A stretch of DNA of 64,000 bases, taken from positions 1,054,001 through 1,118,000 of the forward strand of contig VICG01000010.1 of NCBI GenBank assembly GCA_008692225.1, written 5' to 3'. The position numbers and the translations under genes are program-made. The notes below the pieces were generated by a model, which saw only the letters and a program-made list of their open reading frames with translations, searched no databases and had not been told where the DNA came from. The first letter of the stretch is position 1, and each line of letters starts with the position of its first letter. This document shows positions 33,836 to 46,184 of the stretch, one piece after another. This DNA is from Monilinia fructicola. Its lineage: Eukaryota; Ascomycota; Leotiomycetes; Helotiales; Sclerotiniaceae.

Positions 33836-36021
33836 CTAATCACAGAAGAGCTCCAAGCCACCCTTTCCACCATCTGAATTGTAGTATCCACTGCATATAT
33901 CGAGGCTGCTGCTCAAGGCCATAGTAGGTGGTCTACTTGATCCCCCTTCAATCTTCCCAGGCAACGATCCCAGATAACTAAACAAAGTACTTTCTGCCAT
34001 CCTCCATGTCTCGAGTGCAAAGTCTTGTAACTCTATCATCGCATTGGCTACATACCATGCTCTCCGATGTCTTTCTGTCTTCGAGCGCTCTCCCCGAAGA
34101 ATGACACGGGCTAGCATTTCGATAGCTCTACCCCAATCAGTGGTTGTGTCAAGTAAGAGGCATTTGCAAGCTTGGAAGTCTTGTCCTTTGGGTTGTGCGG
34201 TGGTAAAGAGGTCATGTAAAGCCACCTGAAGATAAACCAAGGATGCAAGCCGAAAACATCTCCAAATGGAATTGCGCCTCTCGTCGATGACTTGCTCAGT
34301 TGGGTGAAGCCAACTCATTCCAATCGCTGCTGAGAAGATACGATCACTAAATTTGTTCCATTGTTCTTGCGATATTATCTTGGATGCGGCATCTTTGACC
34401 ACTGCTGTGGCCTTTTCTAGACCATCAACCATCCTAATAAAGTCTGCGCAAAATTCATTTCTTGCTTGCATCTTTGCAACCTCGTATTGGATCGTCGACG
34501 TTCCGAGTGAGCTTGTCTTTGTCAAATTTTCCGTTGAATTTGCATCATACATTGAATATGTTGGTCTGCTAATTCTTATGTAGGCTCTGCATAGGTCTAG
34601 ACTAGAAATAGCAGAGATTAGGTGTCCATCGGCAGGAATTTTGCAAGTATAACATACCTTTCAACCACAAGTTGCAAAGGTCTATTCCCAGAAAAAGCGG
34701 CAAGGCCTCCTCTACATTTTACCATCTGGTCGAGTCCATTCATATGAATGCTGAAATCTTCTGGGTTTCCGGAGAGTAACTATACAAATATCAGAACGTT
34801 TACATAAAATCAAACCCGAGGCCAGCCACCTCATGGCTTGTGAAGTTTGCAACCGCTCCGATATTTCCATCAGAGAGGGCCTCTGCGGGGTCATCTAATC
34901 TCTCATTAATCGCGCGCATACCCTCCATTTTGTGTTTAATAGCGATAGGTGGTTCTTTCTGGCCATGAAGTCGAGCAATATGGTGGATGGTGAATCCCAT
35001 AAAAACATGACCTGGCGTGGGGTCGAGCCAAACGACTTTCGAAAATAGCCATCCGACTCTACGAAAATCCGTACTTGCAGCTTCTCTATCCATACATGAT
35101 GCTGTTATCCAACAATCTTTCTCGTTATCAGTTTTTTTTTCAATGGAATAATGGAAGGAATTGTGTTGCAAGAGAAGTAAAGCTGAAGAGCTTACAGTGA
35201 TGGAGTAGCTTTTGTATTTCTGGTCCCTCGCCGACATTTAATCTTGAGAATGGATCAACATCCGCAATTCCAGTCCTACTCAAGGGAACCATTGTCTGGA
35301 TGTATTTTGAAAATCGTTCGGGCAACGTGCCGGGATTCGGTGGTTCTTCGAGCTTTGGTTGGGCCAATTTGGTTCTTGGCGCTTCACGATTAGTCGCTTC
35401 GTCAACTTCTCGAGTGTTGATATCTGAGCCGAGATTATCTCTTGTGTTTCCAGAAATCGACTGACAACAATCAACATCTCGTAGAGCTCCACGTTTCGAG
35501 TTCTTCGGTTTTGAGTTATACAACTCTCTCTTTCGAGTCGCCCCAGGTTTCTGCACTTTCTGCAGCCTCTTTTCACGCCAAAACTCTCGCATAACATGAC
35601 TACGTGCTGCTGTTCTTGGACCTCTTTTATTTTCCACTTGGACGAAGGTAAATTCTGCGGCTTTACCGGGATTCAATTCGGCTTCGCCAGAAACGGGAGA
35701 TTTTTCATAGTCAGTGGGGAGATGGCCTACTCAGAGTGTTGATCAGCGATGCATTCATTGACCAGTAAACATCATATACCTTCCGGGCCTAGCATTGGGA
35801 GTTCATTACGAGTCGTTCTTTCAAAATTGGTCCTAGAAATTGGTATTGACCTCGATACTAGTGTATCTAAATCCTCAGTAATCTACTTTTACTTTTCGAT
35901 TTCCAGTGCCATTACGGTAGAATATCACCGAACTCATCAGAGACTAAGACTCACCATTGTCATGTACTTGAGGCTCCCAACCTCCGGCCTCGTCGATATC
36001 TAGGACTTCATAAGATTCCAT
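33836..36021 (-). CDS. fungal transcription-factor-like protein without Zn2Cys6 cluster
   Basis: Exons complement(33836..34601, 34658..34779, 34830..35116, 35196..35726, 35780..35857, 35955..36021), 616 residues. Resembles the large ascomycete family with a 'fungal-specific transcription factor' C-terminal domain and no N-terminal zinc cluster. The diagnostic N-terminal block here is FVQVENKRGPRTAARSHVMR followed by EFWREKR, then a basic linker. Later blocks include IQKLLHHYCWITASC, NPEDFSIHMNGLDQMVKCRG (the LxxHxxGLxxMxxxRGG-like motif) and IWRCFRLASLVYLQVAL. No CxxCx6C is present in any exon. The first intron acceptor (35858) was chosen by phase; exon 2 is the least certain. Regulatory target unknown. 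Confidence 0.82.
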
Positions 36022-38700
36022 TTCAAGATACAGGTATTTCCAAAACAATAATAAGCCTCGAAAAAGAACATACTGGGCCGCATAGTGGTACTTCTACTTG
36101 CGCTGAGAAAACCTGGGGTTGCTATCTCAGCTGGTCTCAGTCGGTTCTTTCCAGATCGGAGATGGTGTGGATTTGTAAGCTCATCACTTGCATACGTCTC
36201 GATGCTCTAACCAGAAGAAGAACCTCGTGTGGCTCGTTACACGTGATGCGCTGATGTCTAGTGTTGAACCATGAAGGTGGGCATTGAAGGTGGCATAATT
36301 GATAATTCATTTCCCTTCCTTCTTGGATGTAAGGCTTGAAGCAGCTAGGATTTTTAGGGTTTGTGGTTTTGAGTCTTCAAAAGTATACTGAGTTTTTGAT
36401 CTTAGGCTCTTGGTGTATCAGAGATTGACCTAAGATCCGAATGCTGTCTAAATTCTGGACAACGACGTCGACTTGGAATTCACTAAGCTGTCACTCTGAA
36501 CCCTAGAGATACCTTGGAGAAAGCGGCATCATAGATAAACATTGAAATCTTGAGTCCTCTGTTCCGATTTCATTAGCGTTTTGTGGACTTTGGTCGAAAT
36601 GATATCTAATGTTATCTTCTCACCGGATAGTACTAAATTACCCTTCCACCACCCGCGAATAATCTACTACCCTAAGATTTCTCCAATCTACCTCTTGGCA
36701 ATAGCACAGAGAATCAGTAAACCGGGAATACTATTCCTCAATCCTCACTCCTCACTCATCAACCATCCAATCCATTTTCTCCTCCATCTCCTTCCCCAAC
36801 CCCTTATCCGCCTTCCAATCCCCGCTCACTCTACACTCTTTCCCCAAACCTCTCTCTGCTTTCCCTCATCCCTCGTCTCCAACAACCTCTCACCTCTGTT
36901 CCCACACAAAAACACCCACTGTTGCCATGAACCCCCCCTCCAACCGCCATCTCAATAAGATCCACTGCCGCCTCACTCGTAGAACGTAGTGACAACTTCA
37001 AAATCGCGTATTTGAAAAGCGGACGTAAAGGACCTAGAAAACGAAGATTGAGAATTCCTTTCATGGGCAATATCCGCATGGCGGGACCATCAGAGCGGGA
37101 GCTCAAGCAGCGGGAACCGGGGAACCGCCCAGATCCAACGCTAGCGCGGTGATGTCACGAAGACGTCGACGGGCATCAGTGATGACGCAACACAACGTTC
37201 ACGATGGTAAAACACGCACGTGGCCAATCCACCACCCCACCAACACCCCTTCTGCAATCGCACATGGAGCTGATCACGACGCCCTGCCCAGGATCGCCCC
37301 CGGCCTCCTTCGCGCTGCAATCCCCTGCCTGTCTTCTTCCCCCGCGCGATCCGGTCCAGGCGTCACGAGGAAATGCAGATTGTCCGGTGGACACGGGGGG
37401 TACGTTTTAAATGCGCTCTTCGGGGATAATGCGCATCGCTCCGCAACGTTAACAGGCACCACGATCCTCGCGCTTCGGACGCAAAAGCGTCGAGAAGTCG
37501 CAGGGAGGGAGAAAAAAGGCGTATGATGGTTGAGCGCTGCGCTGCGCTCCTCTCATATCCATCCGCGGTGACGTGATCCCGAGGAACGGCCTCACGACAA
37601 GGCGTTGCGGATGATGGCGATCAAATGCAATTGAGAATGGGTCCGGGTCGTGATCTCGATTGTGATTTCGTCGGCGAGTTGTTTGATCGAGGGTGCGGAT
37701 GGAGTATCGGGGTTCGGGGCAGGCGGAGGGCGTGTCGAGGGAGGTATTGGCGCCGGTTATGAGTTTTCAACAGTCAGTGCCTTTGTCTCCTGTCATTTTG
37801 CTTTCTGGTCATGGGGCTGGGAGGAGAGTGTTTGGGCGGGCGAGTGGTGCGAGGCTGGAAGGCATGCGTCCCTTTGATGTGTAATGGTGTCAGACCAACT
37901 ACCTACCTTGACTATTGGACTTGATCTCTGGCCACCAGAGAGCGGACACCACAGCGAGGAATGCGAATCTCGGGCGCCAAATGAGAAATGAGATGCTTTT
38001 CAACGTCCACTGTTCACCGTCCAACTTCCAACGCTCAACGTCCATCTCGCATTCACTTTCTACAAATCCGACACGCCACAGGACATGATCAGTTCCATAG
38101 GGTGATTGATCGTGAAATTTGTGACAAAAAGCTAGAAGCTAGAAGCTAGAATCTCTCAAACGATACACGAATCGATCGAGTCTCCACCACACCTCTCCTT
38201 CGTGAGCGGCGAAATTCTGCCCACCGAATCGTTTCTCTAGGTTTACTTGAGGCATATGTCATATCGGAGTATCCCCATGTACGGTGAACCGTGGTGAACT
38301 ATTTCAAATGCAAACCGAAGTCTCTATGATGCGATTGCATAAGAGCCAGCTTGAAAACGATGCATATAATTAAAGATTGATCATCGTGACTTCAGTTTTT
38401 GATTCGAGATTTCATGCTTTCGTAGTATGCAACTCAAAGTAAGTATATATATGAGTATTGCATCTAGGTACAGCGGCAAATTTTAGAGGGAAACAAAGTT
38501 GTATACAATTTTTTTGAAGAATGATATCTATCAAACGCCATTAACCCATATCAAATGACTGACGCCTGCCTTCGTCGCTATTTTCCTTTCTTTTCGGAAC
38601 CATTCCCATTCCTTACATATAAAAGGAATCAAAGTGTAGCCAACTAGGCATATTCTCTACTGTACGGCAGAAATGCACTAGTAATTCATGTAAAAAGTAC
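36022..38700. other. spacer with an unusual CpG-rich patch, 2.7 kb
   Basis: No supported gene. A CACGTG box lies at 36240-36245, about 220 bp upstream of the transcription-factor-like gene. 36700-36920 is a C/T-rich stretch. 37060-37560 is GC- and CpG-rich, unlike surrounding DNA, with open frames on both strands that show no family. Short AGAAGCT repeats lie near 38131-38150. Confidence 0.5.
36240..36245. promoter_or_regulatory. CACGTG E-box upstream of TF-like gene
   Basis: Context TTACACGTGATGCG, about 220 bp upstream of the ATG at 36021 (minus). The same core with GTGATG on the right flank occurs in the WBP1/complex I promoter at 2765. Confidence 0.35.
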
Positions 38701-41291
38701 CTAATTCCGCTTGCCCGCATTCGGAACGCAGGCTGTAGCCCCGAAATCAGCATGCTGTAGATACCCCTGCAAGGTCTTTTCCTGTCCTTGATTCGTATCT
38801 TCAACACTCGGCAATGATTCCTTCAGACCCGCCATTTTCAACCCTGCTCCATTCTGGGGATTTTCCATCTTTACACCCGAATCCACGAAGAATGCATTTT
38901 CCTCTTCTTTGCATACACCATTTTCGCAGATTAGTATCTTAGTTCTGGAGGATTTCCCCACATCCTTCAGCAGCGGGTTTCTCTCTCTCAACCATTGTCC
39001 ATTTTTACCCGAAGAATTCAATCGAGCAAATGTTCCTAGCCCACCTCTAGGTGTTTTTTCGAATTCTCGAACTCGACTTTCGCCTATAGTATCACCATCT
39101 GCCTCATGAATTACCACGCTCTTTACACCCAAATGACTCGCTACAATCGTCGGCATGAAACTAGGGAACAACCAAGGATATTGCAACATTTCCGATTCAA
39201 AGCTCTTGACGGTTTCTTTTGCCTTTTTTGCATATGATTCGTCGTTTAAAATCGAAGATAGACGATAGAGATTTGAAGAAGATGTACCGTTTGTGGAGGG
39301 TTCAGACGCATCCATACCATCCTTAAGACGAAGGATCACGTTCGGTGCAGAAGCGGTGGTGGAAAAGAAGGCCCCCGTATTTTGTGTATCATAGAAGAGG
39401 TCGATTTGAGATTCTGTTGAAGTCAGTCAGCAGGGTATCAAAAGGAAAGGGAGAAAAAACCTTACGTTGAAGTTCATCGGCCCACTGAAGCCACTTTTCG
39501 TCGAAAGTAGCTTCATATAAATCGATAAGTCCTTCAATTAAGAATGCATAATCATCTGCAAATCCTTCGGTATCTCCTCGTCCTTCGCGCCAAATACGGT
39601 ACAGAATCTTGGATTTTTCTTCATAAAGATTTTTCCGGATAAAGTTGGCTGCCTTCAGAGCAGCATCTAGGTAGGTTTGGGCCTTGACTGGATCAAAACC
39701 CTTGACAACAGCTGCTGATCTAGCCAATGCTCCAATCGCAATACCATTCCAGCTGACTACAATTTTATCATCCATAGCCGGCTTTACGCGATCAGCTTCT
39801 CGGCGGCGTCTTAGTTCCGCTTTGCCTTCCTTGATTACCTTTACAACTTCGGCCTCCTTCATGCCAAATTGACTTGCCAGCGCAGATGGGGTGCTTGAAA
39901 TGGCCAATACGTTCTGATCCATGAACTCATCATGAGGATCATTTTCTTGCCCTACATTACCATGACTGGTAACATTGAAGAAGGCTGATAGTATCGGTTC
40001 ATGTTCGCGACCAATGATGTTCTCAAATTCTCGTTTAGTCCAAACGTAATAGGCACCCTCTCGTTTCTCTGTATCGCCATTCTTATAATAACTGTCAGCA
40101 TCCTCACTTGAATAGAACCCCCCTTGTGGGTGTGAAAGGGTAGTTGTCAAATATGTTGCAATATCATATGCAGCTCCTAGAAACTCTGGGTCTCTTGACA
40201 AAAGAAAGGCGTCCAAATAGACGTGTAAAAGTTGCGCATTGTCGTAAAGCATTTTTTCAAAGTGAGGAAGGGACCAATCTGCCGTGACAGAATATCTAGC
40301 GAACCCATTCCCAATATGATCACGAATTCCGCCACGGGCCATCTTTCGGAGAGTTGTAAGGGCAATATTTTTGGCATTTTGACAATCGGGAATTCCAACA
40401 ATATCAAGTACAGCTTGGGGAAATTGTCCCAAACGGAGCAGGAAAGCGATCTTTGAAGGAGTAGGGAACTTTGGAGCTGACCCAAATCCTCCATTTGACT
40501 GATCAAAGCTATTCGCAAAATGTTGAGTCGCTTCCTCCAGTAATTCGAGATCAATGTTGTCTACGCCGTCTCCCAATCTATTGCTCAAGGTTCCCTCATT
40601 TGCGAAATCCTTTAGCTGCTGAAGGATTTGAGCCGAGTCCTGTCGGCACCGCGATTCTTGTTCTGACCAAACGGTACTCAGTTTATCCAGAATTCCTAAA
40701 AAGTCGACCTGATCTTCAAAGTCTGTCGTCTTACTTGGTCCCGGCCAATATGTCCCGCCGAACACTGGCTCCAAACTTGGTGTGAGAAAGACGTTCAAAG
40801 GCCATCCTCCGGAGCCGGTTGTAGCTTGCACAAAGTTCATATAAATTCGATCAATATCGGGACGTTCTTCGCGATCGATTTTGATTGGTATAAATGAGCT
40901 ATTTAAGATCGCAGCTACTTCTTCGTTTTCGAATGACTCGCGCTCCATAATATGACACCCTTTGTTCCATCTTGTGAGCCTTGGATGAAATGCTTGCCGA
41001 ACTTCGAAGTAAGGAGTACTTACAATGACAAGAACTGTAGCCAATGCTCACAAACAACAACTTATTCTCCCGGCGCGCCAAGTTGATAGCCTCGTCCCCC
41101 CAAAGCTGCCATGCAACAGGATTTGAAGAGTGAGCTCGAACATATGGACTCTTGCTTTCACCGGCCCTATTGATGAGTTTTGCTTTGTCGTCTTTCTGTT
41201 CTGGTACAGTGGTGGTAGCTTTTCCCAGCATGTTCTTCAACGCTTGTCCTATGCCTTGCGCCTCCCCAGCTCCACGCAGGTTTGAAGCCAT
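38701..41291 (-). CDS. thioredoxin-fold DUF255 protein (SSP411/SPATA20 family)
   Basis: Exons complement(38701..39413, 39466..40959, 41024..41291), 824 residues. Family known as DUF255/SSP411 or spermatogenesis-associated protein 20: an N-terminal thioredoxin-like domain followed by an (alpha/alpha)6-barrel like N-acylglucosamine 2-epimerase. Biochemical function is not established. Visible: KSPYVRAHSSNPVAWQLWGD, the redox-like CHWC motif in [20 protein letters not shown] (about residues 84-103, spanning the first intron), IDREERPDIDRIYMN, GGWPLNVFLTPSLEPVFGGT and, in the barrel, FHANS-like DWSLPHFEKMLYDNAQLL. The first intron (64 nt) splits the codon for the CHWC Trp. No clear mitochondrial presequence was judged. 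Confidence 0.9.
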
Positions 41292-42639
41292 TATTACCTG
41301 AATTCAAGTATATATCTTTGAATCAAAAAAACTTTTGATCTTCAATTGGGCTGTGATATGTATACCTACCAATCTTACAAGGAAAGGCGAAATTCTTGTG
41401 CGGGAGAAGTGGAGTTGAGTTGTGTTATCGAGTTGATTCTCACGGTTACTAACGGCTGCCTCGTTGTTCCGCACTTTTATTAAGTGAAGTGTACTTTTTG
41501 TTACTAAGGTTGAGTTTCCGCTGCCTTTGGAAAGTGTAATGTACTAATTTGAAAGTATATTTATTTAAACTCCAATGATATATTTGGAAATCTGAGAAGG
41601 CGCACACAACACAGAGACGGAATAGAAAATGAGGAATTCTTGGAGGTTCCAGGTTGTGAATGAGAGAAAAAGATCACCAGTTGAGACATTTCTTGTGGGA
41701 TCGCCTTATCGTCAGCAATAATAAGTATTTCATCACCTCTTGATGAGCCTTGGAGAGTCTTGGGGGAGTCTTGATTAGCTCCGATGAGGCACGGACCGTT
41801 GATGTGTGCTTAGTAATCACACAAGACCACACAGTATCACCACCCGTACCTGCCTCCCTGCCTGCCTGCCTACCTACTGTGCTTAGTTCAGGCGGGTGTT
41901 GGTAGCTGCCGAGATGTCTGTTGGATCAAAACTGACTCTTTCTGCCAAGCTTTTTCTTCCTCCCACGTAAAATCTCAATCACACCTCACTTCAATTATGC
42001 ATATATCATCACATCATTTCAAGCTTATTGCAGATCAGTTGAAATCAGGTCAGATCAACCACCCAGAACTCGGTAAAAGGATTTAGACTTTTCTCCAACA
42101 TTGCTTTTTTCAATCAGATACTGCTTCCCTCACTTCCATCATCCATGCATTCCTCGAGGAACCAACCAATTGTACACCTCAGCGGATTCCGAGGGATCAA
42201 ATTTCCCCTTCACATTCACGTTCTCAACACCACCCACAATCACAATCACAATGCAATCAAGAAGCCAAGAAGTTTTGGATAAAAGGATCTCTGGAAAGAC
42301 CAATATGTTCAATTATGTACAAAGAACTGAATAATGGGAAGAATGCCAACACGTGCGAAGTTACCAAAAGCAATTAGAAACCCAAGTCTATCAAGAGTAT
42401 CTAAATGGCGCAACGTATCAATCAAGAATATCGTCAAACACCCAGGGAAGACGCGAAATCCATTCAAATCTATCCATTTTTTATAAAATGTCGTCAGCTG
42501 CGTATCGAAGGTATGAAGAAGCGTCCCAGCGCTCGGCAACAAAACCCCCTCTCAATAGAAGTTCATACATGAAAGGTAAGTTAAGCCCCAGAGCGTAAAC
42601 GCCAAGAACTCCTTTATGTGCAAACGGGCATGATATCAT
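41292..42639. other. spacer between DUF255 and CAP genes
   Basis: 1.35 kb. CTGCCTGC repeats at about 41850-41875. Several short + frames at 42101-42598 in sequence rich in CAATCACAATCA-type words; no family resemblance. Holds the DUF255 promoter and the CAP 3' UTR. Confidence 0.4.
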
Positions 42640-43758
42640 CTAGGCAAGAACGTTGGTGGCGAATTCACCAATGACGTTTCCTGCTGGGTAGTAGTTGCAG
42701 ACGCTGTACCAGATGTACATGCCTGGATAGATGGAGTTATCGGTTCCGCAAGTCTTGACAGCACATCCAACTTGGTGGGATCCTTGCCAGACCATTTGAG
42801 TGAAATGCAAGAAATCACCGACAGACTCAGATGGGCTGGCGACACCATACAAGCTGCCGTAGAGGGATTCCTCAGCGTACCATTCCTTGATAGCGTCGGC
42901 GAGAGCACCTTCGGTGGTGTAAGCAGCAGAGTTAGAGTTTCCAGCAACAGCAATGTTTTGTCCGTATCCACCACCGCCGGCGGTTCTATTGCATGTTAGT
43001 ATTACGTTTTTGGTATCGTTGAGTGGGGTGGAGTGATCTTACAAGTCATGTGCGAATTGGGTGCAGCTACCCTCTTGGAGGGCGTAATCAGCAAGAGTCT
43101 GGTTCCAACTCATAGCAGAAGCTTTGTGGCTAGCACGGGCATCATTGTGGGAAGTGACGGCAGTTGGGCTGAGAGCATCAGTGGCAGAAGCAGCAGGTGT
43201 TGTCTCTGCAGCGGGGGTGGAGCTTGCAGGGTAAGTGATGACCTTGGCAGCTTCAGTTGTGACTGGAGCAACGGAAGAGGTGGTAACCGGTGCTTCACTA
43301 GTGGGAGCTGGAGCTTCGCTGGTAGTAACTGGAGCTTCGCTGGTGGTAGCTGGGGGTTCGCTGGTAGGAGCTGGGGGTTCGCTGGTAGGAGCTGGGGCTT
43401 CGTAGGAAGGAGTTTGGGTTTCAGTAATGACAACGACATATGGGGTGGTTGAGGTTGGTGCTGGGGAAGCGACAGCTTGAGAGTGCGAGTGGGAGTGGGA
43501 GTATCTGTGAGGTCTAGGTTGGTACCATCCTGGGGCGGAGACGGTCACGATGACAGGAGGTTGTGTAGAAGTGGCACCAGCAGTAACAATGACTGGTTCA
43601 CCGGTGACGGTGACCATGACTACATCGGTGACAACATCAACATGTGTTTCGATGATTTGCTTGACGGCGGGAGCGGCGATTTCCAAACCCTTCTTGACAA
43701 TTGGGGAAGCAGAAGCGAATGCAACGCAGAGGGAGGCGATAGCGATAGAGGAACGCAT
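42640..43758 (-). CDS. secreted CAP/PR-1-like protein with Ser/Thr/Pro stalk
   Basis: Exons complement(42640..42985, 43043..43758), 353 residues. Secreted CAP (SCP/PR-1, yeast Pry-like) protein; family members bind sterols and fatty acids and many are extracellular. The N-terminus MRSSIAIASLCVAFASASP is a signal peptide. Residues about 75-200 are a Thr/Ser/Pro/Ala-rich stalk with repeated TSEPPAP and TTSEAP units, probably O-mannosylated. The CAP domain runs from about 201 to the end with HNDARASHKASAMSW, YGQNIAVAGN, HFTQMVWQGSHQVGCAV and YSVCNYYPAGNVIGEF. The intron is 57 nt. No GPI signal or membrane segment follows. Role in wall, lipid export or host interaction is inference only. Confidence 0.93.
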
Positions 43759-44675
43759 TTTGATTGATGTTGATGATAAGTGTCAGTTAATTTCCTTGTT
43801 GGGCTGTCTTGAAATTTCCGAGTGAGGTGTACTTGAAGAGAGAGAGACTGGAGTTTTCGTTAAGGAATTGACGTTAAGATATTGGGCAGCGCTGCTGTAC
43901 TCGTGGGAAGAAGATTCTTTCAAAGAATTTCTAGTATTTTGGAAAGAGTGTAAGTGCCTCGAAAGACTAGTAGAGAATGTAGATCTGTGGTGGGTAAAGA
44001 AGGAATAGATCCAGATGAGTGGAAAAGTAGATGGTTTTATTTCAAAGAAAGTAAAGTTTGATGGATGGGTGAGAACTGGGGTTGGTTTATTGTGGGGCTT
44101 AGCTAATAAGATTTAGTGGGTAATCTTTAAAGTGTTTGATACAAGGGGTGTTTGTGTGGAAAGTAGAAGGATCGGATTGGATGATGATGTTGAACAAGGA
44201 TAGATTTGGGGGAAGGGGAAGGGAGGGGGGGATATGACCAAAAAGGAAGGAACGAGTGAGTGAGAGAGTGAAATGAGAGGATGTGAAGGTGTGAATGTGT
44301 GAATACGTGAATGTGTGAATGTGTGAATATATGAATATATGGATGAATATATGAATATATAAATGTGTACCTACTTCTGTATAACTTATTTCCTATTTAG
44401 ATAAATACCTAGTAGCTGGGGATAGATAGATAGATAAATAAATAAATGAACCAACAAATAATATATGCTTGAATAAAATGAATGAATGATTGTAAAAGTA
44501 TCCGATTCTGGTAAATGACTCTTTTGGGGAATTATTCGAGGGACGGTGGGAATCGGATACCTTTTAAATAATCAGGGGTAATTTACCCATCCGGTAATTC
44601 GAATACTATGAGGTCGATGGGATGCTTTTCTTTGAACTCGTAACGTTATATACAAACAAGAGTTTTGATATCCAT

Positions 44676-44709
44676 ATGGATGGATGGATGGATGGATGGA
44701 TGGATGGAT
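44676..44709. repeat. (ATGG)8 microsatellite
   Basis: About eight perfect tetramers. Confidence 0.9.
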
Positions 44710-44756
44710 ACTTCTTCAAAGCTCTTGGTACAATAATAGAAAACTAGACAAACAGA

Positions 44757-44847
44757 CAATCAATCAATCAATCAATCACATTTAATACTCTTTCTTTATT
44801 CCTCAGAATAGAAACATACAACAAAGAAACAAACAAACAAACAAACA
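44757..44847. repeat. (CAAT)n and (AAAC)n microsatellites
   Basis: CAAT units at 44757-44778 and AAAC units at about 44826-44847. Confidence 0.85.
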
Positions 44848-46072
44848 CATTCATTGTTTCCACATACACACACGTACATATACATACATTGAATACAAAA
44901 ACACTTTTCCTATCCACCTCTTCATCCCCTCCATGCTCGTCATCAAAGCACTCGTTCTTTCGTTCTTTCTTTCGTTCTTTCCTGTCGGTCATTCAATAAC
45001 ATTACGTACGGGATAGCCCGGAGACGGCGCATCAAGTCATCAAAGAAAGGAAATCTCGAGCCTCCGGCACCCTCAGCCCTCATCTCACAGTACCGAAAGG
45101 AAAAGGAACGAGGAAGCAAAAACGTTCGCGTATCAAGCAGATGGAGATTAAAAGCCAAAGCCTATTAGAGCAGGCAATCTTGAAAGATGCGATTCGTTAT
45201 TTCGTGATTAAAGGAATAAGATGAGTTTTGCTTGTCGTGTACAAAAAGAGCAGGTACCGAGTGTGGTGGTGTCCAAGGATGGGCGGACTAGGATGGCTTA
45301 TTGCTTATTAGATGGGGAGGGGGGAGAGGATGGATGGGATTGGGCTGGGTTGGGATGGGTTGCCGATTTCTACTTCTGCTTGACGGGGAGGTACTGTGGT
45401 TGAGGAGGAAAAGGAACTCTCGTTGTGCTTTTTGTAAAACCGTGGGACGACGGTACGATGAATTGCGAGTAAGTGGTGTACTAGGGAGGAAGTATAACAC
45501 GGTAATGGACGACACAAGGTCCTGTACTGTGCTGGTAATGAACGTACTGCAATGTGCTTCCAAGGTTGTCCAGTAATATCAGAGTAATCCATGGAGATCA
45601 AAGTTATGATGAAAGTGATGGTAATTATAAACAAGGCACCTAATTATCCCGATAGGTCTGTTTTTGTTTTAGAGAGCATTAGCCAAGCGGGAAACGAATC
45701 ACAGCACTTCTTGTTACAGTACGATTCCTTACTGGACGGAGCATTACTTCAATTTACTTGGGCGTGAAGGTGCGGTGCGGTACTAGTATGGTACAGGACA
45801 GGGCTAGAAGGGCTGGGATGTACTGGCTAGTACCTGGGTACCCGCAGTGCCACTCACTTATTTTGAAACAAGTTAAATATCTTCGCCTTATTTGGTTCAT
45901 CTCGGATAGCCGGGGGGGCAGACTACAGTCGATATACGTATACTCTGTACATAACCTAGGCAATTGCTGGGTGTGCGGATGGTGGATTGTTGATTGGTGC
46001 AGGTGTGTAGTGAGTCGTGATGGGCTGGGGTGGCATTATGTTTGGTATAAAAAATGTATGTATGGGTAGGTA

Positions 46073-46184
46073 GATGGGTAGATGGGTAGATGGGTAGATG
46101 GGTAGATGGGTAGATGGGTAGATGGGTAGATGGGTAGATGGGTAGATGGGTAGATGGGTAGATGGGTAGATGGGTAGATGGGTA
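46073..46184. repeat. 14-copy GATGGGTA octamer minisatellite
   Basis: Fourteen perfect 8-nt units, flanked by degenerate GATGGGTG and TAGGTAGG units up to about 46230. Confidence 0.95.

Noticed and set aside
36831..37106. Minus-strand frame vaguely like an SDR C-terminus
   Set aside because: No cofactor or YxxxK motif upstream, and most of the frame is low complexity; resemblance too weak.
37149..37526. 125-codon + frame in the CpG-rich patch
   Set aside because: GC-rich DNA has few stops; all frames are open here and no family is recognised.
43033..43452. 139-codon + frame rich in Ser/Gly/Trp
   Set aside because: Antisense to the repetitive CAP stalk.
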